From: Bacteroides intestinalis
GTDB taxonomy: Bacteria > Bacteroidota > Bacteroidia > Bacteroidales > Bacteroidaceae
NCBI RefSeq assembly: GCF_902364365.1
Contig: NZ_CABJDN010000003.1
Location: forward strand, 124,001-188,000
DNA length: 64,000 bases
Direction of reading: 5' to 3'
Made by a program: the position numbers and the translations under genes. A model generated the notes under the pieces. The model saw nothing but the letters and a program-made list of their open reading frames with translations. It had not been told where the DNA came from and did not search any database. Position 1 is the first letter of the stretch; each line of letters begins with the position of its first letter. Shown here piece by piece: positions 1-9,676 of this stretch.

Positions 1-639
1 AATAATATCCATATACAGTTTCTTCTCCTCTTCATCGGAAGCAGTAGCTATTAATCCGGAAAAGCCAACAATCGCATTCAGTGGTGTACGGACTTCATGA
101 CTTATATTCGCAATAAAAGTAGATTTCAACCTCTCTGCAGATATCGAGTTCTTTCTCTCTATGTTCAGCAACCTCTGAACATTCTGCAGTTCCGTTACAT
201 CATAAACCGTCAATACCATATGCTCTTCTCCTTCAATAACAACATAAGCACCCGATACTGAAACATCACAGGGGATCACTTTGTCTTCTTCTTCATTCAG
301 AAGATTCATAGAAGCATTTACTTTTTTGAAACTCTCTTTCTTCTGAAAAGCTCTTCCAATAGCTGCGCGGATACCACAAAGTTTACACTGCTGGTGCATG
401 CCACACTCACCGGCTTCGGCAGCATTCCGGCAATGCAACAAGTCACCGACCCTTTTCATCACACCAGTCTCAGGAGCAGGAAGCTTATTCAAGGAGTAGT
501 AATTAGTGTCGCAGACAATAAAATCTTTATCAATCAGTAAAAAATAGGCATTAATATTTTGTAAAACCAAAGTTGCCCGGTCAAGTTTGCTTTGTAGCGT
601 ATCTTTTGAACCTGATTCTTCATACGGAGATGTTTCCAT
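1..639 (-). CDS. PAS-domain sensor histidine kinase (partial, C-terminus off the window)
   Basis: This is the N-terminal 213 codons of a sensor kinase. It is read from the ATG at 639 down to base 1, and its catalytic part lies outside the window. A PAS domain covers roughly residues 15-150. It is followed by a short linker helix and a HisKA phosphoacceptor motif (SHEVRTPLN) near residue 182. There is no signal peptide or membrane segment in the visible part, so it looks cytoplasmic. The PAS domain carries a cysteine cluster of pattern C-x8-C-x5-C-x2-C around residues 69-86, which could hold a metal, an Fe-S cluster or a redox switch; that is inference. A TAnnTTTG promoter lies upstream at 679-686. 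The kinase assignment is secure and its ligand is unknown. Confidence 0.9.
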   Translation of the reverse strand, partial: METSPYEESGSKDTLQSKLDRATLVLQNINAYFLLIDKDFIVCDTNYYSLNKLPAPETGVMKRVGDLLHCRNAAEAGECGMHQQCKLCGIRAAIGRAFQKKESFKKVNASMNLLNEEEDKVIPCDVSVSGAYVVIEGEEHMVLTVYDVTELQNVQRLLNIERKNSISAERLKSTFIANISHEVRTPLNAIVGFSGLIATASDEEEKKLYMDII

Positions 640-678
640 AATTGATTGATTTATATTTTGATTTGTGCCATTAGCGTA

Positions 679-708
679 CAAAAATATAAAATATCTGGAT
701 AAACCAGA
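679..708 (-). promoter_or_regulatory. Promoter and small palindrome upstream of the PAS kinase
   Basis: On the minus strand, TATTTTTG (679-686) matches the Bacteroidales -7 box TAnnTTTG and lies 40 bases from the kinase ATG. Just upstream, TCTGG-ATAAA-CCAGA (694-708) is a perfect 5-bp inverted repeat placed where an operator would block or aid polymerase. No clear -33 TTTG is present. Confidence 0.55.
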
Positions 709-817
709 CGATTCTTTGGCATTTTTATTTGTGCCCATCCCATACTTTGCCAAGTTACCAGTGAAGGCTAAGGCGCTTTTCCGTAAGGACTAAAGACTAA
801 GACAACGAAAATCTATT

Positions 818-890
818 CGTCCCCTTATAAGGAACATTGCGTCCCCTTATAGAGGAACGCAATGTTCCTTATAAGGGGACGAAATGTTCC
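818..890. repeat. Palindromic keyword repeat array 1
   Basis: A 25-bp arm at 818-842 (CGTCCCCTTATAAGGAACAT and onward) is repeated as its perfect reverse complement at 857-881. The word CGTCCCCTTATA occurs directly at 818-829 and 840-851, then inverted at 870-881, so two alternative hairpins can form. The array lies between divergent genes, so it is not simply the terminator of either neighbour. No gene is seen elsewhere in 640-1086. Confidence 0.85.
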
Positions 891-1074
891 CCATGGTGGA
901 ACGCATTAACATTCGCAGGCAAAGGTACTAAGTTCTTCTATAATCTATACTACTCTAAGAAGCTATATCCCTTACAGACCTATAAAAAGCAAAATCGGAA
1001 ATATGAAAGATACGACAAGCATAGATTATGAATGCAAAAATTGCACATTTTCTGGCTGAACCTCATTTTATGCG

Positions 1075-1082
1075 TATCTTTG
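1075..1082 (+). promoter_or_regulatory. TAnnTTTG promoter for ygiQ, possibly leaderless
   Basis: TATCTTTG sits only 4 bases before the ygiQ start codon at 1087. Initiation normally falls several bases after this box, so the transcript would begin at or within a base or two of the ATG. No convincing -33 element is seen. Confidence 0.55.
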
Positions 1083-1086
1083 CAGC

Positions 1087-2916
1087 ATGAAAGAATATCG
1101 ACTGACTGATTGGTTGCCCACAACCAAAAAAGAAGTAGAGTTGCGTGGATGGAACGAACTGGACGTTATTCTGTTCAGCGGAGATGCTTATGTGGACCAT
1201 CCTTCTTTCGGGGCTGCCGTCGTGGGACGCATCCTCGAAGCGGAAGGCTTGCGCATAGCGATTGTGCCTCAACCCAATTGGCGAGACGATTTACGTGACT
1301 TTAAAAAGTTGGGACGTCCCCGCCTATTCTTCGGTATCAGTGCCGGCTGCATGGACTCTATGGTCAATAAATATACAGCAAACAAGCGTCTTCGTAGTGA
1401 TGATGCCTATACACCGGATGCCCGCCCGGATATGCGACCGGAATATCCGTCCATCGTTTATACCCAAATCTTGAAGAAACTCTATCCCGACATTCCGGTT
1501 GTTTTGGGAGGCATTGAGGCAAGTATGCGCCGATTGACGCACTACGATTACTGGCAGGATAAAGTACGCAAAAGCATCCTCGTAGATAGTGGAGCCGACT
1601 TACTGATCTATGGAATGGGAGAAAAGCCACTTGTGGAACTGGCAAAAAGAATGCAGCAGCAGGCTGATACCGGCTTGCCCCTGCAACGTGACATCCCACA
1701 AATAGCTTATCTTTGCAAGACAGCGGAATTTGTGCCGGAAGAAGGAGATATCCGCCTTTACTCTCACGAAGAGTGCCTGAAAGATAAGAAAAAACAAGCT
1801 GCCAACTTCCGCCATATTGAAGAAGAGAGCAATAAATATGCGGCCTCACGCATCACACAGGAAGTGGATGACCTGACCATCGTTGTCAATCCGCCTTATC
1901 CTCCGCTGACGGAAGCAGAACTTGACCACTCCTTCGACTTGCCCTATACCCGGTTGCCTCATCCCAAATACAAAGGCAAACGTATTCCGGCTTATGACAT
2001 GATTAAGTTTTCCGTTAATATCCACCGCGGCTGTTTCGGTGGCTGTGCTTTCTGTACCATCTCGGCGCATCAGGGAAAATTCATTGTCAGCCGTAGTAAA
2101 GAAAGCATCTTGAAAGAGGTGAAAGCATTAATGGAGCTCCCTGACTTTAAGGGATACCTGAGCGACCTTGGAGGCCCTTCGGCCAACATGTACCACATGA
2201 GGGGAAATGATGAAGCTCTTTGTAAGAAGTGCAAGCGCCCGTCATGCATTCATCCCAAAGTATGCCCGAATCTGAACAGTAGTCATCGCCCATTGCTTGA
2301 TATTTACCATGCTGTGGATGCACTGCCCGGCATCAAAAAGTCATTTATCGGAAGTGGTGTACGCTATGACTTATTATTGCACCGGAGCAAAGATCCGGAA
2401 ACCAATAAAAGCACTGCTGAATATACCCGTGAGTTGATAGCCCGACACGTCAGTGGACGTCTGAAAGTAGCTCCGGAGCATACCAGCGAACGAGTGTTGA
2501 GCATCATGCGCAAACCTTCATTCAGTCAGTTCCAAGAATTCAAAAAGATATTCGACCGCATCAACCGCGAAGAAGGATTGCGGCAACAGCTTATCCCCTA
2601 CTTTATCTCCAGCCATCCCGGCTGCCGAGAAGAAGATATGGCAGAACTGGCCGTCATTACCAAACGTCTTGACTTCCAACTGGAACAGGTACAAGACTTT
2701 ACCCCTACCCCAATGACTGTGGCCACCGAAGCATGGTACACCGGTTTCCACCCCTATACCCTGGAACCTGTATTTAGTGCCAAGACTCCACGGGAAAAGT
2801 TAGCTCAACGTCAGTTCTTCTTCTGGTACAAACCGGAAGAACGGAAGAATATCATCAACGAATTGCGACGCATCGGACGGCAAGATTTGATTGACAAACT
2901 ATATGTAAAACGATAA
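1087..2916 (+). CDS. ygiQ: YgiQ family radical SAM protein (UPF0313)
   Basis: This 609-residue protein matches the YgiQ/UPF0313 radical SAM family along its length. The conserved N-terminal block (GDAYVDHPSFG) starts about 30 residues in, which supports the ATG at 1087. The radical SAM cluster motif CFGGCAFC gives C316, C320 and C323, which bind the 4Fe-4S cluster that cleaves S-adenosylmethionine. A second Cys-rich patch near residue 380 (CKKCKRPSC) may bind another metal. The protein is cytosolic and its substrate is unknown for the whole family. A small outer-membrane protein gene follows 13 bases later and is probably co-transcribed. Promoter spacing suggests a leaderless message. Confidence 0.93.
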   Translation: MKEYRLTDWLPTTKKEVELRGWNELDVILFSGDAYVDHPSFGAAVVGRILEAEGLRIAIVPQPNWRDDLRDFKKLGRPRLFFGISAGCMDSMVNKYTANKRLRSDDAYTPDARPDMRPEYPSIVYTQILKKLYPDIPVVLGGIEASMRRLTHYDYWQDKVRKSILVDSGADLLIYGMGEKPLVELAKRMQQQADTGLPLQRDIPQIAYLCKTAEFVPEEGDIRLYSHEECLKDKKKQAANFRHIEEESNKYAASRITQEVDDLTIVVNPPYPPLTEAELDHSFDLPYTRLPHPKYKGKRIPAYDMIKFSVNIHRGCFGGCAFCTISAHQGKFIVSRSKESILKEVKALMELPDFKGYLSDLGGPSANMYHMRGNDEALCKKCKRPSCIHPKVCPNLNSSHRPLLDIYHAVDALPGIKKSFIGSGVRYDLLLHRSKDPETNKSTAEYTRELIARHVSGRLKVAPEHTSERVLSIMRKPSFSQFQEFKKIFDRINREEGLRQQLIPYFISSHPGCREEDMAELAVITKRLDFQLEQVQDFTPTPMTVATEAWYTGFHPYTLEPVFSAKTPREKLAQRQFFFWYKPEERKNIINELRRIGRQDLIDKLYVKR

Positions 2917-2929
2917 ATACGAATCAGGC

Positions 2930-3571
2930 ATGAAAAAATTAATCATTTTCCTTATTGTCTCCCTGAGTTGCACAAACTCACTCTTACAAGCACAAGATCG
3001 TTTACCGCAAGACTTTAGTGTATCATTGGGAGGAGGACTGACCTTGCCGTATGTAGATGGAAATCGTAATGACTTCTTTAACAAGAACGGAAACCGTGCG
3101 GGATATAACCTGACGACTGAAGGACGCTATTACTTCATGCCGAATTTCGCTTTGGGACTTCAGTATGATTACCTGAGAATTGCTCATTCTCCGGATAAGA
3201 TGCATTTACATTACATACATCCCAATATCACCTACCGTTACTTATGGAGCAATGGCAATCAAGGTGCTTTCCTATCATTCGGTATCGGTTATATGAACTA
3301 CGAGGAGCGTACATACCAGAGAAATACCAAGAAAGGATTTCTTTTCAATAGAGGATATTGCGGCCTGTCAATCGGCATGGGTTACGAATTCTATATTTCG
3401 AAAAAAATATCCGGAGTATTTCGTGCCGACATTCTGACGGCCGACTGGTTTGCCAATCCTGATGCCCGACTTTACAATCCGGATGATTATGATGACGGAA
3501 TAGATCACAGCTGGTTTAAGAACAATATTACGTTCTTCAATATAGGTTTTGCCATACAGTTCGGACGATAA
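2930..3571 (+). CDS. Outer-membrane beta-barrel protein (small porin-like)
   Basis: This 213-residue protein has a clear signal peptide (MKKLIIFLIVSLSC, cleavage near residue 22 after QAQ) followed by alternating aromatic and polar strands typical of 8-stranded barrels. Examples are GLQYDYLRI, AFLSFGIGYMNY and the C-terminal FNIGFAIQFGR, which ends as a barrel closing strand. I see no enzymatic motif. It follows ygiQ by 13 bases and shares its direction, so the two are probably one transcript ending at the hairpin near 3601-3662. It could be an OmpW/OmpA-barrel-like protein; the exact family is not resolved. Confidence 0.8.
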   Translation: MKKLIIFLIVSLSCTNSLLQAQDRLPQDFSVSLGGGLTLPYVDGNRNDFFNKNGNRAGYNLTTEGRYYFMPNFALGLQYDYLRIAHSPDKMHLHYIHPNITYRYLWSNGNQGAFLSFGIGYMNYEERTYQRNTKKGFLFNRGYCGLSIGMGYEFYISKKISGVFRADILTADWFANPDARLYNPDDYDDGIDHSWFKNNITFFNIGFAIQFGR

Positions 3572-3600
3572 CAGAATTTCCCGCCAACCCATAAGAAAAA

Positions 3601-3662
3601 TATCCCCTTCCACATCCATAAAGTTCTATTAATAGAGAAACGTATGGGTATGGAAGGGGGAT
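3601..3662. terminator. Bidirectional terminator between convergent genes
   Basis: The arms TATCCCCTTCCACATCCATA (3601-3620) and TATGGGTATGGAAGGGGGAT (3643-3662) form a long, slightly imperfect hairpin. It lies between the outer-membrane protein gene (+) and the GH105 gene (-), so it can end both transcripts. Confidence 0.75.
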
Positions 3663-3666
3663 TCTA

Positions 3667-4764
3667 TTACTTAATCAGTTTGTATAATTCGCTACCAGCC
3701 AACAAGAAAGCACCTACACCATATACATCAGTAGCATCACGTCCTGCAGCCTTGGGAGCAGCCCCTACAGGTTGTATATATCCCAACTTACCGTCTGTAT
3801 GTACGGCTTTGACCAGTGACTTCCAACCTTTTTCAAGCACAGGCTTATAAGTACGTTTTGCCAGGTATTCATTTCTGAGTCCCCACGCAATTCCATAGCA
3901 CATAAAAGCAGAACAACTATTCTCAGGCATATCGTAAGAATCCGGATCCAGCAAGCTTGTACGCCAGTCACCGCCCTCGCATTGGGTTTTACGTAGGGCC
4001 TCAGCCATTTTCACAAACAGTTGAATATAGTAGTTACGCGAGCCACAATCTATTGGGAGATTATCTATAATCAAAGGAAGTCCGGCAAATACCCAACCGT
4101 TACCACGTCCCCAAAATTGTTTGGCTCCGTTCTTCTCACGCAGAGGAATTCGCTTATTGTCCCTATAAAAAAGTGAACATTCTTCATCATACAATGAATC
4201 TACACATTCTTTATATTCACTATTCATATAATTCAAATAAACATCATCTCCCGTCATTGTATACAGAGCCGCATATACCGGCGGTGCCATGAACAATGCA
4301 TCCGCCCAAGACCAGCGTTCCAAAGTTCCCACTGCATCCGTTTTCAACAAAGGGGCTTTCGAAGGATGAGTTGCCACATAATATGCCCGCTCCATCACCG
4401 GCTGCAACATCCGTTTATCTCCCAGTTTGCGGTACATTTCAATAAATGCCTGTCCCACACAGATATCGTCTGCATGATAAACACGATCCCACATATTCCA
4501 ATTGTATTTCTCACCAATTTCACGTACAAAGTCATAACATGTCTCATTGCCGGAGACCTTCCCCCATTCCGTCATCCCCCGGTATAATGCACCGTTTGTC
4601 CAATCCAAGGGATGATGTTTCACCTCTTTTTGATGATTGATCTGCCATTTGGCTACTGCATCGCAGACTTTCATAATATCAGTTTTCTTCATGTCAGCTG
4701 AAAACTGCTGAGCATATAAGCTACAACCTACTGAAAACAAAAACAGAACTAAAATTTTCTTCAT
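3667..4764 (-). CDS. GH105 unsaturated uronyl hydrolase
   Basis: The protein is a family GH105 (YteR/RhiN-like) enzyme of about 365 residues. GH105 enzymes remove the 4,5-unsaturated uronic acid that lyases leave at the non-reducing end of oligosaccharides. The alpha-toroid motifs are visible: the putative catalytic Asp155 in WADALFM and WGRGNGW at 218-224. I chose the ATG at 4764 because it begins a signal peptide (MKKILVLFLFSVGC, cleavage near residue 19). A longer reading would start inside the preceding susD. It is the last gene of the minus-strand PUL, 16 bases after susD. Its presence implies that a polysaccharide lyase acts upstream in this locus. Exact linkage specificity cannot be read. 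Confidence 0.9.
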   Translation of the reverse strand: MKKILVLFLFSVGCSLYAQQFSADMKKTDIMKVCDAVAKWQINHQKEVKHHPLDWTNGALYRGMTEWGKVSGNETCYDFVREIGEKYNWNMWDRVYHADDICVGQAFIEMYRKLGDKRMLQPVMERAYYVATHPSKAPLLKTDAVGTLERWSWADALFMAPPVYAALYTMTGDDVYLNYMNSEYKECVDSLYDEECSLFYRDNKRIPLREKNGAKQFWGRGNGWVFAGLPLIIDNLPIDCGSRNYYIQLFVKMAEALRKTQCEGGDWRTSLLDPDSYDMPENSCSAFMCYGIAWGLRNEYLAKRTYKPVLEKGWKSLVKAVHTDGKLGYIQPVGAAPKAAGRDATDVYGVGAFLLAGSELYKLIK

Positions 4765-4780
4765 GGTTTTAAATAATTTA

Positions 4781-6553
4781 TTATTCAACTTCGAGGGCCG
4801 GTACATTCTGATCGGCTCCCGGATATCCTAAATTCTGATTAATACGACCTCTGGAGTTAGAAGCAATCGCATTCTCCGGTACAGGCCATAATATATGATA
4901 AGGCTTAATGGTATAAATATTGATGCCATTATGATTGATCTTTTCACGGAAGAAGTTATTATATCTCATCATTCGGTCATAGTAATAATTCTTCTCTGAA
5001 ATATCGCTAAGTGAATACCCATTCAATCCCTTTTCTGCCATGATAAAAGCCACACGAGTCAATTCCGTCTTTCGAGGTTCTTCAAAAAACAATTCCCTAG
5101 CACGCTCATCCAGTATATATTCAATGGTTACTTGCTGAGAGTTTGTTAACTCTGCTGCATTAGCACGCATCCGGATTTTATTAATATCATTCATGGCTGC
5201 ATCCAGATTTCCTTTCCAATAATAAGCTTCAGCTCTCAGTAAATAAGTCTCAGCCAAACGGAATACATACCAATCTGTATATCCTCCCTGAGGAGTATCA
5301 GGTTTATTATCTTCAGGTACAAAAGTCTTGTAATGCATCATCGGACTCCAAGCATAGATAGTATCTACACAATACTTTTTTTGTAAAGGTTGACCATAAT
5401 ATTTAGATGCCGGATTATTATAGACCATATCCTCCATATTCAACCAATTAGGAGCTGTATGACGATAATCGTCTTTGGAATCCCAAACTTCATAATTAAA
5501 ATAATTAGTCGTTCTGACTCTACCGATACCACGTCCCACTTGTCCTATTTGGGGCTGTCCCGCCGCTTTGTCCATTGTGCCGCGCTTACCATCCGGATCA
5601 TTGTTGGTATTTGCATTCCACCAGCAAGGTACAAGATCTCTCATCCGATAAGACCCGGTAGAAGTCCCTCCTTCTGTCAATTGTTTATCCTCAACCAGAA
5701 AGATGCCTTCCAGATTTTCAGAAGAATTGATATTCTCCCGATTAAAAAGATCACTTATTATATTATATTGAGCATCTGATATATTGACCCCGAATCTTTT
5801 TTCCATTAGTTTATGTTGACTATGATCTATGACAGCAGTAGTAGCAGTGACAGCTCCGTCAAAATCACAACATGCCAAACATATTTTAGCCAGCAGATGA
5901 TTTCCTGCTGCCTTGGAGACAGCACCATGAGGAGCACTCTCCGGCAGATAGCGGGTGGCAAACATCATATCTTCTCGTAAACGTTTCAAAATGCTACTAC
6001 GTGTATGTGAATAGAAATCTAATTTAGGAGTTGTGACTTCTTTATCAATAAAAGGTACATCTCCAAACTGATTCACCAGTTTATAATACCAATAAGACCT
6101 ATGAAAATACCCTTCAGCCAGAATTGTATTTTTATCATTTTCGGTAATCTCATCCGCAGCCTGTACACGAGATATTATTGTATTTGCTTTCTGAATAGCA
6201 CTATAGCCTTTACTCCAGAAAGTACCAATCTGAGAATCTCCATAAGCACCCGGCTTTAGCTGAATCTCAAAGTTTTTTAAAGTTTGAGCAACGATATTGC
6301 CAGCTACAGCAACATCAGAAGTCATCAATTCTGTGCAGGCATAAGAATTATTACCTATAAACTCCGGACGTATCATTGCGCGACAAGAAACCAAAGCACC
6401 TTCTAATCCTTCTTTCGTCACATAGGTATTTTCAGGAGAATAGAATGACAAAGGTTCCGGTTTTAGCCAATCATTACAAGAAACCAAACATGCAGTACAC
6501 AAAAATGCAGAGAATGCATAATGTACCTTCCTTAATATTATTTGTGTTTTCAT
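4781..6553 (-). CDS. SusD/RagB family glycan-binding lipoprotein
   Basis: This SusD-like protein has 590 residues from the ATG at 6553. It has a lipoprotein signal ending in LVSC, which anchors it to the outer surface. The N-terminal region (YSPENTY) and the helix-rich TPR-like body with the YLLRAEAYYWKG segment are standard for RagB/SusD. The C-terminus ends in the usual PIP-type loop region (ILWPVPENAIASN). SusD proteins form the lid on the partner SusC transporter and bind the oligosaccharide. The gene starts 10 bases after the susC stop, so the two are translated together. An upstream in-frame ATG (6586) overlaps susC and does not precede a better signal, so it was rejected. Confidence 0.95.
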   Translation of the reverse strand: MKTQIILRKVHYAFSAFLCTACLVSCNDWLKPEPLSFYSPENTYVTKEGLEGALVSCRAMIRPEFIGNNSYACTELMTSDVAVAGNIVAQTLKNFEIQLKPGAYGDSQIGTFWSKGYSAIQKANTIISRVQAADEITENDKNTILAEGYFHRSYWYYKLVNQFGDVPFIDKEVTTPKLDFYSHTRSSILKRLREDMMFATRYLPESAPHGAVSKAAGNHLLAKICLACCDFDGAVTATTAVIDHSQHKLMEKRFGVNISDAQYNIISDLFNRENINSSENLEGIFLVEDKQLTEGGTSTGSYRMRDLVPCWWNANTNNDPDGKRGTMDKAAGQPQIGQVGRGIGRVRTTNYFNYEVWDSKDDYRHTAPNWLNMEDMVYNNPASKYYGQPLQKKYCVDTIYAWSPMMHYKTFVPEDNKPDTPQGGYTDWYVFRLAETYLLRAEAYYWKGNLDAAMNDINKIRMRANAAELTNSQQVTIEYILDERARELFFEEPRKTELTRVAFIMAEKGLNGYSLSDISEKNYYYDRMMRYNNFFREKINHNGINIYTIKPYHILWPVPENAIASNSRGRINQNLGYPGADQNVPALEVE

Positions 6554-6563
6554 ATCTATACTT

Positions 6564-9500
6564 TTATAATGAGAAATTAATACCAAAAGTAAACGTACGC
6601 GGTGCCGGAGATAAGGATTCCGGATCCCAATAATTCCATCCTGTTATCAATAAAGGATTAGAAATGTTTATATAAACACGAGCATTGGAGACGCTCCATT
6701 TAGAAGATATTTTATTAGGTATTCTATAAGCTAACGAAACTTCTTGTAAACGTACATACGAACGGTTTTTATAAACATTGAATGACGGAGATTTCGTATT
6801 CGAACCTAAACGTGCAAATTCATTTGTAGGGTTCTCCGGAGTCCAATAATCATATTTATAAGCATTTACGCGGTCATAATAATAATCCGTGGGATGAGTA
6901 TAATGACTATTAGAAGACTTATGTCCAAGATCTGAGCGAATAAAGAATGAAAAGTCCACGCATTTAAAGAACTCCATCGTATTACCAATACCGAATGAAA
7001 AACGAGGACGCTTATGTCCTTGAAATACTTTATCATCTTCCGGTAGATATTCTCCGTCATTATTTACATCCCATATCTTAAAATCACCCGGTTCTTTACC
7101 ATACTTGGCAGCCTCTTCACGTTCATCCTCTTGCCATACTCCCAAAATTTTATAATCATAAATTTCATCTAAAGCATGTCCAATATACCATCCATTCTGA
7201 ATATCATCATCTTCTCTCTGTCCTATTACATTTCCATCTTTATCCAGCACATCTACCATTTCCCCATACAGATGGGCAATTTCATTCCGGTTAAGAGAAG
7301 CAATGAAAGAAGAAGACCATCTGAAATTCTTATGATCGATATTAACTGAATTTAAAGACAATTCAAAACCCTTATTACGAACTTCTCCCAAATTAGTTGT
7401 TACTCCGGAAAAACCAATAATGTCCGGCAAAGAGCGAGTTAACAGCAAATCTTTTGTAGACATATAATAAGCCTCCACTGTTCCATTCAAACGATTACCC
7501 AGAATTGCAAAGTCAAAGCCTATATTATATGCTTCAGTCTTCTCCCATTTCAGGTTTTCATTGGGAAGACGAGTGGCATAAATCCCAATAACTGTACTTC
7601 CGTTATGCAGATATTTCTCCGAATCCAAATTTGCCAAAGCAGCATAACGTCCGATGCTCCGGTTTCCATTGATACCCCAAGATAAACGAAATTTCAAATT
7701 ATCAATCCACGAAATCGCTCTCATGAAATTTTCCTCATTCATTCTCCAACCAAATGCAAATGCAGGGAAATTAGCATATGGATTATTAGAACCAAAAGCC
7801 GAATAACCATCACGCCGGAAAGAAGCAGTAAACAAATAGCGATCCATTAAATTATAGTTCAGTCTTGCCATCATAGCATTTCCCGTATCCACTGTATCAT
7901 CACTCCCTACAACCGGATTCGTACCATTTGCAACAGCATGCCAACCAAGTACTTCAGAAGGAGTAAGATTGGAATTCTCTGCTTTATCAGACCAAGTTTC
8001 ATTTTTTTCAAGATTAAACAAAAGGGTCAAATCAAGCTTATGAATTTTATTGAATGTACGGTTCCATCTCAAAATATTATCAAACATCCAGGAATGAGCA
8101 CTATTATTACGCCTGACGGCATGCCCCTTATACTTTTCACCAGCCATACTGGTAGATGGATCAAAATAATGATTCTTTTGCCAATTGTTATAGTCCGAAT
8201 AGCTCATTTCATAAACGAATCCCCATGGCAATGTAATCTTTGCATTCAATGTAGCATTGAATGTCTGAGTCACATTGAAACGATCACGTTGTTCATAGCT
8301 TGCAAAAGGATTCGTGCTCATATTATCATCATTAGGATAGAACTTCAAAGAACCGTCTTCTTCATATTTACCCCCCCAGGGACTAGCCTGGATAGCTTCT
8401 TCCCAATCAACTTCATCTACACTTTCATTACGAGTGGCATAATGTGCTTGAAAGCCGACCTGAAGCCAATCTGTAACATTTACTTTCAAATTTAAACGCG
8501 AACGGATAGTCTTATATTGGTCTCCTACTACAATACCTTGATTATTAATGCTTCCTAATGACCAATAGTAAGAAACTTTATCATTCTTTCCAGAGATACT
8601 TACATTGTAATCCTGACGCAAAGCGTTTTGAAAAGAGGCATCATACCAATCCGTTTCCCTACCTGCCAGATAATTATCTATTTCTGTAGTAGAAAAGGCT
8701 AAACGATTCAGCCAAATCTCTGCCGGATTTGAATCTGCCGAAGCCCCTGTATACGATAACCAGGTATTCAGATCAACTCCTTGCGGCAAATTGTCCGGAT
8801 TATGGAAGTATCCCAAAGGACGAGATGGATTACTCCGGATTTTTTCATCCCTTCTCATAACCATATATTCCTGCCCATTAAAAGGACGCTGATTACGAGT
8901 CAAATTCTGCATACCTATCTTCATATCAAAATTGATGACAGGCTTTCCTTCATTACCCTGTTTCGTTGATATGACGACCACTCCCGAAGCCGCACGTGAT
9001 CCGTAAACAGCTGCAGAACTACCATCTTTCAAAATATCAATCGTTTCAATATCACTGGGATTGATATCCACCAAATCGCCATTAAAGATAACTCCGTCCA
9101 ATACAATCAGAGGAGAATTACTGGCATTAATGGATTTCTCACCACGAATCAGCATAGAACCACCCCCTTTGGCAGAAGTTCCGAACCCTGCAGAAAATCC
9201 TGCTACCGTACCACGCAGCATTTCAGCTACACTAGTTACCGACTGCGTCGTATTTTCTGTAGAGATGCGGGTTATTGCTCCTGTGAGATCTTTTTTTCTC
9301 ATCGTTCCATAACCAACAACAACAACCTCTTCCAATTGAGCGACATCTTCTTCCAATTCCACATTAATCACATTCTTTCCATTAACCGTAACCTCTTTAG
9401 ACTGATAACCAATAAATGAAAAAACGAGAGTCTCTTTGGAATTTTCCAATGTTAACCGATAATTACCATCAATATCAGTGATAGTACCAGCTATTTTCCC

Positions 9501-9650
9501 TTTCACTTGCACAGTTGCTCCTATGACGCTTTCGCCATTGGATGTTACTTTTCCGGTAACTACAAAATTTTGCGCATAGGCACCTGTTGACCAACTGATT
9601 AAGCTAAAAAACAGGCACAATTTCATAAACAATTTGTGTTTCACATGCAT
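6564..9650 (-). CDS. SusC/RagA TonB-dependent outer-membrane transporter
   Basis: This 1028-residue transporter has a signal peptide (cleavage near residue 27, AYAQ), a carboxypeptidase-regulatory-like domain (about 30-105, ITDIDGNYRL), the SusC signature EEVVVVGYGT, a plug domain (about 115-235), and a 22-strand barrel to the end (TFGINFSL). It has no STN domain, so it does not itself signal to an anti-sigma factor. It imports oligosaccharides with the SusD encoded 10 bases downstream. The lyase-like gene lies 26 bases upstream and the six genes from 14136 to 3667 look like one operon. The sugar is not predictable from the sequence, but the GH105 partner points to a uronic-acid-containing glycan. 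Confidence 0.96.
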   Translation of the reverse strand: MHVKHKLFMKLCLFFSLISWSTGAYAQNFVVTGKVTSNGESVIGATVQVKGKIAGTITDIDGNYRLTLENSKETLVFSFIGYQSKEVTVNGKNVINVELEEDVAQLEEVVVVGYGTMRKKDLTGAITRISTENTTQSVTSVAEMLRGTVAGFSAGFGTSAKGGGSMLIRGEKSINASNSPLIVLDGVIFNGDLVDINPSDIETIDILKDGSSAAVYGSRAASGVVVISTKQGNEGKPVINFDMKIGMQNLTRNQRPFNGQEYMVMRRDEKIRSNPSRPLGYFHNPDNLPQGVDLNTWLSYTGASADSNPAEIWLNRLAFSTTEIDNYLAGRETDWYDASFQNALRQDYNVSISGKNDKVSYYWSLGSINNQGIVVGDQYKTIRSRLNLKVNVTDWLQVGFQAHYATRNESVDEVDWEEAIQASPWGGKYEEDGSLKFYPNDDNMSTNPFASYEQRDRFNVTQTFNATLNAKITLPWGFVYEMSYSDYNNWQKNHYFDPSTSMAGEKYKGHAVRRNNSAHSWMFDNILRWNRTFNKIHKLDLTLLFNLEKNETWSDKAENSNLTPSEVLGWHAVANGTNPVVGSDDTVDTGNAMMARLNYNLMDRYLFTASFRRDGYSAFGSNNPYANFPAFAFGWRMNEENFMRAISWIDNLKFRLSWGINGNRSIGRYAALANLDSEKYLHNGSTVIGIYATRLPNENLKWEKTEAYNIGFDFAILGNRLNGTVEAYYMSTKDLLLTRSLPDIIGFSGVTTNLGEVRNKGFELSLNSVNIDHKNFRWSSSFIASLNRNEIAHLYGEMVDVLDKDGNVIGQREDDDIQNGWYIGHALDEIYDYKILGVWQEDEREEAAKYGKEPGDFKIWDVNNDGEYLPEDDKVFQGHKRPRFSFGIGNTMEFFKCVDFSFFIRSDLGHKSSNSHYTHPTDYYYDRVNAYKYDYWTPENPTNEFARLGSNTKSPSFNVYKNRSYVRLQEVSLAYRIPNKISSKWSVSNARVYINISNPLLITGWNYWDPESLSPAPRTFTFGINFSL

Positions 9651-9676
9651 AGTTATTAATATTTAAATGGTTAATA

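Noticed and set aside
837..1031. 64-codon open frame in front of ygiQ
   Set aside because: It begins inside keyword repeat array 1 and has no coding character or ribosome site.
4765..4806. Longer N-terminus for the GH105 enzyme
   Set aside because: It would overlap the susD stop and put 14 residues before a clear signal peptide.
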